DNA of 64,000 nt from Chromobotia macracanthus (taxonomy: Eukaryota; Chordata; Actinopteri; Cypriniformes; Botiidae): assembly GCA_036877525.1 (NCBI GenBank), contig JAZGTH010000002.1, positions 16,457,001 through 16,521,000 of the forward strand, read 5' to 3'. The translations under genes were made by a program, and so were the position numbers. Below the pieces are notes generated by a model that saw only the letters and a list, made by a program, of their open reading frames with translations, made no database searches and was not told the DNA's origin. Numbering within the stretch: position 1 is the stretch's first letter; each line of letters begins with the position of its first letter. Below are positions 11,649-21,825 of the stretch, in pieces.

Positions 11649-14600
11649 CCTCTTCCCTGATCACCTAGACGTTCCTCAGCTCATCACAGGCATGTGGACC
11701 CTGAAAGGCCTCATCCATTATAATGTTCAGCTACAGACGAAACCAGGAGAACAAAGACAAACCATCCACATCTTTACAACAGCAGCTTCAGAGGACTGAA
11801 CAGACACAAAAGTTTAAGGCGAGCAGTTTCTCACACATTTGTATTCACCTCACAAATCAAACAACATTTAGTGTCCTGCAGTCTAATTGATTTACACAAT
11901 TTTACCTTTGATTCAAACACATCTTGAGTTATATCAACAAATGCTACTATAACAAATCCAGAACCACAGACCAATGCTGATGTAGATTCATGAACAGAAA
12001 GAGGTTTAATTGTGTTGGGAATGTTAAGAGTTCCTCATAAGGTTTCTCTCACAAGCCCCACAGGCTGAACTTCAGCCAGATTCACTCAAAAGAGAGAAGC
12101 TGCAAACAAAGATGTGACATCATGCTCCAGCGTGGCCCTGCCACAGACAATGCGATCAGCCCGTGGGAGGCCATGCAGCAGAAAGCGCAGTACGGAAGAT
12201 CGGTGAAGCAGTGAAGCAGGACTGCTCGCAAACAGAGCTGCATTCAGAAACACAGAAAGACAAAACTGAAGACGTTTTCTGCCATTTGGGTACAAAACAA
12301 GTTTCTTTACAAATGATTTTGACAGGAAAGTTAGTTAGCTTACTGATATATTCAACCCAAAACACTTTGAACGTAACATACTTTTCAAAAACATGTTTTG
12401 AAAGAGAAACGGATTATTAATATCTTTAATTATGATGCATGAACTAAAACTGATTGATGCTACCAGAATTTACTCCGTCATCTGTTCACGTTCTAAACAT
12501 GCAAGTACTAATGCTAATGCTCGGCAAGAAAATGAGAAGTTTAATTACTGTCTTTATCTGCTGCTGATGGTAAATGAGGTCGACGCTACACCAGCGAGAA
12601 TTCAACAAAGAGTTTCCATCCCTCTGTGACCAAACCCAGAAAAACAAATTACAAACACAGATGTCTTTGATGGCTTGAAAACACAGACTCAGAGATAAAC
12701 AGCAACCAAAGTCTAAACTCAACCTGCTAGAGACCTACAATGTTTTAAGTTCCATATGTCATTGAGTTTCATTTAAAACTTAAAAGTAAAAAATACTGTC
12801 AAATATTTGTGTGTGAGCACAAGCTAAAGGCAACTGTGGTAATGAAGGAAAAATCCCACAAGATCATTAGTTAAAAAAGGTGGTGATGAAAGCAGCTCAG
12901 ATAAAACAAGGTACATGATCAAACTGAAAGATATCTGTCTGACATTAAACAAGCTGCCAAAATAATGGTCTATTAGGTTCTAGCATTAAATTTGTGGCAA
13001 ATAATCAAAAGCTCCAGAAGGGTTTAGTAATGGAGAAAAGCTTGGGAGAAACACGACTGACCCAGTTCTCCTCTGACTATAAGTGATAGAAACACAAGTT
13101 ACATTACAGAACTTACTGTACGGTGCAATCTGCTAAAATATGTGACAGGAAATCTAGAACAGTTTTCATGTCACAATCTCACATTGGTAAGATTTTACAA
13201 CAATAAACACTGAAGTTGTTGTTACAGAGTCACCCGAGCTCCTGACCTTCTCGATAGAACAGAAAAATCTATATCAGCAACAACCTCATCAACATAAACA
13301 TCAACTCATCTGTCCAAAACATTCACTAACCCTAACCCTAACCCTAACCCTAACTGATCTGAAGAATCGGAGAACATCATCATCCTCACACTGAACATTA
13401 GATCAGAAACACTTCGCATCAGGCCTGTTTATATTAGACATTACAGTCTCTGACTATAATCACATTCTGTTTTTACTGTTTTGTACTGCATCTGTTTATA
13501 AATTATTGTAACTGCATTTATAATTAATTATAATAACTTTTCTTCTCATTACTCCATTCTTGAAAGTATAAAACATTACTTCAGTGTCAATGACAGGCTC
13601 AACCACTACGGCACCACCGGCATAAGGAGCTTCTCTGAAAATAATACATGGTGGGCACTTACATTTAACTCAATAAATAATAGTGGAGCATTTATAGTCC
13701 ATTCATAGTCCAAGTGCCACTCTGCTGCCAGCTGGTGCCACTATAACTGTGACTCCCAACAGCCACATCATTGTGATCAGCCCACAACATCAAACATATT
13801 TTCCAAGTTTGATATCACTTAATGCATGCAAAAGAGACACTTCCTGTTCCATTTCTGGCATAAATTGATTGCCTCGTTATGGCAACAATCGCTATAAATC
13901 TGTTCACATTTTATCATTTTTAATATCTCTTCTTTATTCTGGCCAAAGCGTTTAGGGCCAATTTAAGTATGGGTTAGGTTGATTATGATTTTAAACTGTA
14001 TTAAGTGGCACACTTATTTCTGCCAGTTGGTGGCACTATGACTGTGACTCACAATAACCACCTTTATGTTATTAGTCCCCAGGACCAAACATACAGCTCA
14101 GGTTTGACCGAAATCACACAATCCCCACAGAAGATATCAGACACTTCCCTGTTTCCATTTTTGCCATAAATTATTGCCTTGCCATGACAACACCGTTCGA
14201 GATATTAAAAATACCTTCACATTTTAGCATCTTTTAATATCTTTGGTGACTATCCCATACATGCACACGATTTCCTGTTAGATGGCGCTAATGAATGTAA
14301 TTTTTAAAGTTGTCTGGCTTAATGAGAACAATAGAGAGAACAACAGAGAATTACCAATCCTGTTTGGTAACTGTAGGAAAAACGAATCCCATCCCACTGG
14401 GAGCCTCACAAATTAAGATATCGCAAATCCTTAAGATATCACAAATCCTTTTTGAACTTTACATCAGCCATGTCCCTACATTATTCTGACCAAGTATGAA
14501 GTGACTTGGCTAAATGTAAGTTGACTATTTTAAAGTTAGTTTTAAGTGACACACTTCCCGCTGCCAGTTGGTGGCGCTATAACCATGACTCACAATAGTC

Positions 14601-17600
14601 ATATCAATATCATTAGCCCACCACACCAAATATAACAAATATAAATGTAAATCAATCAATGCATGCTGTAGATATTAAAGACCTCCTTCTTCTCATTTTT
14701 TGCCACTATTTTTTCACCTCACCATGGCAACACCATCTTAATGTCTTGGCATGATATTAACCAAGGTTGGTGACAATCACATGAAATCCCTAGGAGACAT
14801 TTTTAAACTTCCTGTCAGTGCAAAAGCTGTTCAACAACACCAACACACAAACCAAGATTGGTAAAATTGCAAATCAGGCCCTACGAGCCCCCTGGCCCTG
14901 TCCACATGCCAGTCTTTGCCCGGGCTTAATGACCGATGACTCTGACGTGTGTGCCAAGCTTAAGAATTTTTGAGCATGTTAAGGGGCCCAAAATACCCTA
15001 AATTATTGAAAAAAATAATAAAATAATAATAACCCGACAAAAACAATAGGGTCCTTTGCACTTTCCATGTTTGAGCCCTAATCATCATAAGGAAAACAAT
15101 AGGGCTGGCACAGTGCTCATTAAATTATATCTTACTATATCTTAATTATATCTATTTCTTAAAAGTCTTAGAATTCTGATACACTTAAGACAAAAATTCT
15201 ACTCTGAGTGGCTTTATACATATAGTCCCAAAGATTTTATTTTTAACACAAAAATTTTGTCCTAAAATGTCCTTTCTGCGGTAAATTCTCATAGCAGGAA
15301 TTTAGATGTGAGCAGAAGAAAGATTTAGGAGCTTTAGACCGCTGGTCTCCATTTTAAGAACCCACACGCTCCACAAAATCTATGTGTAACCACAGCCCCA
15401 CCTATAGACCCCTGGAGGAATCACAGCTCAAAGTTCTCCCTCTGATCTTCTACAATGTCCTTACACATGACACAGACATATGCGTGTTTACCTCTGTATC
15501 ATCTTCTGATCGGAGCTCCAGATTCAGCACAGCATGTGGAGCTTTGAGTCGGCTCTGAGAAGACTGCCCCATCTGCAGATTCAGCTGCCAGCCCACCTGA
15601 TCCAACTAGAAAAGAAGAAAAGAGAAGTAATTACAGAAGCATGAGCTGAAATAACGCCATCTTTATTGCTACTGCCATACTGAGAACACAAGGTATTGTT
15701 GAGTAAAACAGAAATATAACATGAGATCACACATATAATATTTGCTATAATATCACCATCTAAACTAAATTTCCAGTCTTGATTCAATCAATGTTAAAGT
15801 GTGTGCGTTTACACACATACACACTCATAAACATGCGCATACACACATACACAATCACACACGTTTACACAATCACACATTTCATAGACTTATTTTCTCC
15901 CCAATATATAGTTAAGTAAACACACAGTCTTACACACGCACACATTCATACATACAAATAAACACACACACACTCACCCAAACACACTCATACATGCACA
16001 CACAAAATTACAAATGACACCAGTGTTTAATATAATCTCAACAGGTTTCTGACTGTCAATCAACAGAATTCAAACAGATTATTTTATAGTGTTTTTCTTG
16101 AGAAATTTAACATGGTTGTTATAAATATGACCCAGTTATTTTCATAGAATCAGTTATTTTAATATTTGATTTCTCAAGGGGCTCAGAAACTATATTTTAT
16201 TTAATATCCCCAAATAATCTTCCTTAATCCTATTGCCAATCCCTTATACCCCTGTCCCCATGTTATCTTTTTACATGCCATCTCCATGCAAGCTGGAATG
16301 GCATATCTTGCTTAATATGATTTTGTAGTTTTATCAGTTCAGTCAACCCTTTATTCATAAACCTACTATAAACCTAGTATGCCTAAAGTTTTATTAATAT
16401 ACATCTCACACATATTATTTGCAATAATACCATGTATTCTGTGTTGAACATGTCTAACATTTGTTCTGTTTTTTATTATTATTTATTATTATTATTCTTT
16501 TTTTATTATATGTAAAGCTGCTTTGAAGCAATGTAACAAGTGCAATTGTAAAAAGCACTATATAAATAAAATTTAATTGAAATGAATTTAAATAGCTTAC
16601 CACCTTCACGGGGTGCAACGTTAACACAACATTAACACAATGTTTACCTGCCCCATCAACTGTGCTGTGTGGGAAAACGCAGCTGACCAGCACTTATACA
16701 TTATGCATTAATAAAAATGAAAACGTGAACACTCTTCTGTGTGTTACTGTCATGTCTTGTCATGTCCTTTCTCTTTCAACACGAAGTCAGCTCACCTTTT
16801 TAGGAGCAAATATCCTCTGTCTGATCTTCTCCACCTCATCTGCACCGGCTGCAGCCCAGATTTGACTGAAGGCTTCAGCTTTATCAGACTCAACTCTGAT
16901 GTGTTCCAGCTGTTGTCTGAATGACGCTGGTTTAACATTGTGATAGACCGCCTGAAGAAACAGACACATCATAAAACAAAAATATACACATTTTTAAACT
17001 GATATTTGACATCAGAACAATCTGATGAATCTCATGAATCCCAGCAAAGGCAGACAATTAGACTTACTTTAATACACTTTCAGAATGTTTAAAATTTTGA
17101 AAAACAAATATTATGTATGTCTCAACAGTGAATCCCAATCCCAAAGTCAACATTGATCAGTATGCATACACATACTGGTATAAAGTGTATCTTGAATGCA
17201 CCTGCCAAATAAACAAATGTAAATACTAAAAAGGGGGGCAGTAACATGGACAGCAGGATCCATCCACCTGTTCAAAGATGAAAGACACGGTTTCCAGCGC
17301 CAGCTGAAGAGTTTCCTTCTCCAGGCATAAAGCACTCTGTAATTTCACTTCCTCCTCTTCACTGAACGAACGCTCTGCCTAAAACACACAAACAATCAAA
17401 ACCTGATATTCATCAGATGGCTGTGAATCTTTATCCTGCGGCCGGTCGGACACGGACCTTCAGGTGAAGTTTGTGCAGAATTCGAGACAGAAGTCGAGAG
17501 AACTTGCTGTTGTCGATGGAGTTGATGTAACGCACGGCCTCTTTAATGCTGCAGACCAAACAAACCACATAAACTGTAAATACTAAAGACACAGACAGTG

Positions 17601-17998
17601 CGTAAAGAATATGTTTAAATGAATACGTGGTGTTCTTGCAATAAACACATATAGGCGATATTATAAACTTATCAGATATAATGAGCTGTCTGTATAGATT
17701 CAATAACATTACAGCCCAATGTGCTGAATAGATCAGCGCACTATATGGATCTGTACGGATTGACCGACAGACATTTAAATTTATTTGAATTCACAGCCTG
17801 TAACATACGAACACGAATGATCATTTGACAGCTGAACATTTGATCAATCCATGAGCTCAGATCGATCCATTAGATCAGTCCATGAGCTCTGATCTACGGG
17901 AAAACTTTCTGTCTGAGCATTACATAATCTGACTATATAAAACTGTGACATGGTAAAGAGAAATTTTACCTCTGCGTCTCTATAATCATTGAACTCAT
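6807..17998 (-). CDS. commd10: COMM domain-containing protein 10
   Basis: Seven coding exons on the minus strand: 17998-17970, 17548-17458, 17378-17268, 16951-16796, 15605-15492, 6978-6919 and 6845-6807. Every junction is GT-AG and the frame is continuous, giving 199 residues against about 202 in human. The alpha-helical HN region spans roughly residues 1-125 (SIKEAVRYINSID, AVYHNVKPASFRQQLEHI). The C-terminal COMM domain starts near residue 130 (LDQVGWQLNLQM, with its conserved tryptophan). COMMD10 is known as a subunit of the Commander (CCC-retriever) assembly that recycles endosomal cargo. Two in-frame ATGs (residues 1 and 4) are possible starts; I chose the first. Intron 5 is unusually long at 8.5 kb. 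Upstream lies ap3s1, same strand, about 1.1 kb away. Confidence 0.96.
8221..8259. repeat. Perfect inverted repeat, 16-bp arms, 7-nt loop
   Basis: The arms at 8221-8236 (ACAGGAAGTGTATGAA) and 8244-8259 are exact reverse complements around the loop CAAATGT. Each arm contains an ETS-like CAGGAAGTG. The stem is too short for a standard miRNA precursor. Confidence 0.85.
8769..8855. repeat. (TG)n-(TA)n-(CA)n compound microsatellite
   Basis: A TG run of about 50 nt is followed by TATATA and then a CA run. Because TG and CA are complementary across the TA centre, the tract is self-complementary and could extrude as a cruciform. Confidence 0.95.
11586..11645. repeat. (GA)n microsatellite
   Basis: About 30 uninterrupted GA dinucleotides. 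The open frame through it (RERERE) is a repeat artefact. Confidence 0.97.
13326..13354. repeat. Short telomere-like (CCCTAA)n run
   Basis: Four to five tandem CCCTAA hexamers on the plus strand, ending at TAACTGATC. This is an interstitial telomeric-type repeat far too short to be a telomere. Confidence 0.9.
13700..15095. repeat. Composite interspersed repeat with three internal units
   Basis: Three related units begin near 13712, 14003 and 14543. Each opens with a version of AAGTGNCAC, then TGCCAGTTGGTGGC, CTATAAC and TGACTC, and later has CCATGGCAACACC-like sequence. The right end (about 14880-15082) finishes with AATAGGGTCCTTTGCACTTT and a GAGCCCTAAT tail. This looks like a high-copy fish repeat whose classification I cannot settle from sequence alone. 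It has no coding capacity. Confidence 0.6.
15811..16010. repeat. Degenerate CA-rich simple repeat
   Basis: Many ACACAC, ACACATAC and TCACACAC stretches are interrupted by other sequence, in intron 4 of commd10. Confidence 0.8.
16140..16585 (+). repeat. Interspersed repeat with LINE-like 3' tail
   Basis: The right end reads AAGCTGCTTTGAAGCAATG, then AAAAAGCACTATATAAATAAA and an ATTGAAATGAAT tail, a type seen at 3' ends of fish non-LTR elements. The body matches the reverse complement of 48920-49330 (for example TTAAGCAAGAYATG and CCAGCTTRCATGGAGATG), so both belong to one family. It lies in commd10 intron 4. Confidence 0.65.
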
Positions 17999-18041
17999 CG
18001 TCAATCTGTTTGAGTCCACAATCACTTCCGCTACGCTCAGA

Positions 18042-18060
18042 CACGTGACGCGTGACGTCA
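18042..18060 (-). promoter_or_regulatory. commd10: commd10 promoter: E-box and CRE
   Basis: CACGTG (18042-18047) and a perfect CRE TGACGTCA (18053-18060) lie 45-62 bp upstream of the commd10 ATG in a short CpG-rich patch. The spacing fits a TATA-less housekeeping promoter. Use of either site is inferred. Confidence 0.5.
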
Positions 18061-18761
18061 GCACGTCGACACGCACGTCGTCTTCGTTCATATCGATGTT
18101 CAAAAATAATTTATTTTTAATTATTGCATTAGTATGTATAGCTAATGATGTAATACAATAACAAAAAAGTTGCGTGTTTCTAGAGAAGCCATTTCTAGAA
18201 GACAGATGGTAGATGTCCCTTACAGATCCCTTACCATAGTAAAATACCATCATTACTATGTTATTGTGGTTATTTGGCCACAATAGGTATCAAAACAAGA
18301 TGACACAAATATTGTAAAGGCTTCTTATATTAAAGGAGATCTCATAATCATTTATTATATTCTGTAACTGTAGAAACTGCTGATTTGTTGTAAGTTGTAT
18401 TTGCATTTAAAAAATATTTTAACAAACATACTAATATCTGTCATAAACTTAAAACTAAAACAAGGATGGAACTATCTGAACCCAAAGCATGCCAAGAAAC
18501 TTCTGTTCAAGACTTGACACAGCTTCCTGTTCACCCAATAACAATAACCATGTGTGCTACTATGAAAAAATACATTATTTAAATTGTTAAAGTAAAATAT
18601 TTTATCTATTGAAAACATTTACAGAAGTCTGTGAGTGTGTCACTATCTATTCATGGTTGTGTTAATACTAATTGGAGTATTTCATCACTTTTAAAACATG
18701 CTTTTAAGTCTACACATATATTGCAGGTATGGCAACAATGTTGCAAGAAAAACATTTCCAG
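18061..18761. other. commd10-ap3s1 intergenic spacer
   Basis: AT-rich sequence with no coding frame or recognisable element. Part of it may be the distal 3' UTR of ap3s1, which is transcribed towards it. Confidence 0.6.
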
Positions 18762-18767
18762 TTTATT
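18762..18767 (-). terminator. ap3s1: ap3s1 candidate poly(A) signal
   Basis: Minus-strand AATAAA lies about 310 nt beyond the ap3s1 stop codon. Confidence 0.4.
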
Positions 18768-19076
18768 TTGAAAATACATGCACCAATTAAAAACCAAAGT
18801 AAAACTGTTTGTACTATATAAAATGCTCTGAATACATACACACATACAGTATAAGACCAGCAATATAATTTAGGCATATAAAGCATAATTTAGATATTTC
18901 CATACTGGAATGTTTGTTAGGTGTGATGTTTTAAATGCCACACACACACACACAGAAGAGTCAATAAATACTTCATCACACAGTAACTTATCTGTGATGT
19001 AATACCATTTTTGCTTTGCTTCTGGTAAACAGTTTCATTGTAAAGACATTCACTCTAGTGCAGGGCCAGTTTTTTA

Positions 19077-19211
19077 CTATTTAAATGATGGCAGGTTTGG
19101 CACTTTGATGCTGATGTCCCTGATATTGATGTTCTTGGGCATCTCTGGAAGGTTCATATTCTTGACGGCTGACACAGCGCGCGCCGGAGCCCCAGTGATA
19201 CCAGCCTGCAT

Positions 19212-19244
<33 letters not shown>

Positions 19245-21790
19245 CACACACGCACACACACGCACACACACGCACACACACGCACACACACGCACACACA
19301 GTTAAACAATTACACACAGTGTCCCGCTTGCCACTGAACATACACGATCAGCTAGCACAAACACATCAGTCGATTACACCAAATGCATGTTTGCCGTTTC
19401 CCAGATAACAAGAACAGACAGAAGTTGAGACAGATAAAATGAAGAGTTCAGACATAAAGAGGAAAACCTAGAGAACCTGTTCAATTCTGTTCCGCAATTA
19501 CATGACATTCATTCATTGACCAAATGATTGAGTCCGACAAATATTAATGCATAGAGCTGAAACATAAAGTTATTCGCTACTTTATCTGAAGTTTTGTAAT
19601 AGTTTATGTTCACACATCTCCTTCACTAAACTACAGGACTTGGATAATCCAATTAAACTCTGATTAATATGAATTTGGGTCATTTGTTTTCAACCACAGA
19701 ATTGTTTGTGTAGTGTGTGAAGCAAATAGAGATGCTGTGTGTGTTTAGTATTCCTACTAGTTAGTGTGGTGACAGAAGCCTGTTCTGTTGGTTATGCTGT
19801 ACTGACATTACTTTCAAACAATAACATCATACAGTTTGTTTCACTGCCAAATAATGCTCTTAAAACATATAAACTAACTACCTAACAAGTACAGGTAGAC
19901 TGACTGGCTGTTTGGTTCTCATCAGACAGTCTGAGATCAGACAATTCAGACATAAAAGCAGTATAACCCAACTGCAGAAATAATGAGATCACTCAATATG
20001 ATCAGTAATTCAGAATAAAATCTTCATTAGTCAGTCTGTACCTGACATCTGTTCAGGTGCAGCAATGCATCATGGGACAGGGCTCAGACAAACACTGGAC
20101 AGCCAAAACAGCAGCAGAGACACTGTACACTGTAAGGACACTGTACTTACCAAATGCAAGCTCTCTTTCTGGACTCTATTATGTCAACACTATTTCTGTG
20201 ATCTACACTAGTGAAGTCTAGCTGCAGAGGCTGCAGATCTACTGGGCAAATGCTGCTGTTTTCTAACCTGTGATCCTGAGGACTAACATTCCCCCCCCAA
20301 GTCACAGTACAGCTGCTCTGCAAAGCTCTACATTAAAAACATACAGTAACTAGGTCAAATGCCACAGACAACAATGTCTTTAAATGTCTATTTTATTTAT
20401 ATTCTATATCTTTACATTAATTTTACTCTAGACTGAACATTTAAATAAACTACACTTTATAGATCATATCTTAATATCTCAGAGATTCTTCAAATATGAG
20501 CTTCAACAATACCTGTTATTTTGTAGCATATTGTTATATGTTACATAATTATATAACAAACGTATGAACGGAGTTGCTTGTGTTCTGATGATGGAGGGAA
20601 ATGTTGCCACAGAATGCCATGTGTGGCAGTAACTGCATGTGAAATTCAGAAGTATCTCAGTCTATCTGTCCTGCCTGGGAGACTGAAAGATAAACATCTG
20701 CAGAAAGAGAAACATAAACTATAGACAGTGAGGAAAGAGTGAAGAGACAATTACAACAGCTCAATGATCAGCTCAGTTTACAGCAGTAACAAAGAGTCCC
20801 CCCCCCCCACAAACAGTCAAAGGTGACGTGTCATTTAATCCATGATCAGATAGTTCCTCCCAACACAGACTGATACACAGTGAGTCACTGGTAGATCCAA
20901 GTGGGCGCGTTTAAAACATTAACATGGTAACCCTGAAAAATGACAATTCACCAATACATAAAACTAATTTATTTGGAATATAAAGACCATTATTAAAAGT
21001 TAAATTAATTTGTGTAAAAAATACAAATCCAACAACGCAGTGATGTCACAAGGGTCAGCAGTGGGTTTTTATGAGTCACACACTGAAAATAATTCAGCTG
21101 TCAATCAAATCTACTATATCTGTGCAGCATTCACCAGAATCAGATCTACTATATCTGTGCAGCATTCACCAGAATCAGATGACCAGAAACAGCCAGTTCT
21201 GTTTCACTGTGCAACACTGTTAAATAGCAAGAGCACTGTAGTAAAACCTCAAGCTGCAGTTAAGACACAAATTACATTATATGCTATTAATAAAGACTGT
21301 CAAGAATAAAAACGGCCATATTTCCTCCAAAAGTTATCAAGTTATCTTCCCAAATTCTCATTACTGTAATGTGTAAACCCTATATTAATTAAAAGTAAAA
21401 TTAGGTAGAAACTCATTTTGTCACATTACAGTAATTTGGGGGTGAAGTGTTTAACTAATTAAAAACTGTCATGTTTCATATTATTTAAGCTAAATACAAT
21501 GAACAAGACTTTCATGCTCACTAACATCAGAATAAACAGACCAACAGCTAAAAGAATGATGTGACAGAGACTAACATCACAAATTAATATGATTTTAAAA
21601 AGATATAAAGGTTGAGCAGAAACACAATGACAAGACTGATATCAGTTCTCTAGCCTTCCATAGAAAGTGTCAACATTGTGTAGACATGATCACATGATGT
21701 CTACAATGAACTGGACCCATATGTGAATAAAGAGTGTGTGTGAGGAGTGTGTGAATATACATCTGCAACAGAGAAAATCGTCACACTGAT

Positions 21791-21825
<35 letters not shown>

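Larger units (their letters stand above)
6979..15491. other. commd10 intron 5, repeat-filled
   Basis: This 8.5-kb stretch between commd10 exons 5 and 6 holds no gene I can support. It contains a perfect 16-bp-arm hairpin (8221-8259), microsatellites (8769-8855 and 11586-11645), a short telomere-like run (13326-13354) and a composite interspersed repeat (about 13.7-15.1 kb). Confidence 0.75.

Noticed and set aside
11575..11799. Frame encoding an RE dipeptide repeat
   Set aside because: It is translation of a GA microsatellite.
12086..12629. Overlapping 65-85 codon frames on both strands
   Set aside because: No homology recognised and frames conflict. It is intronic sequence of commd10.
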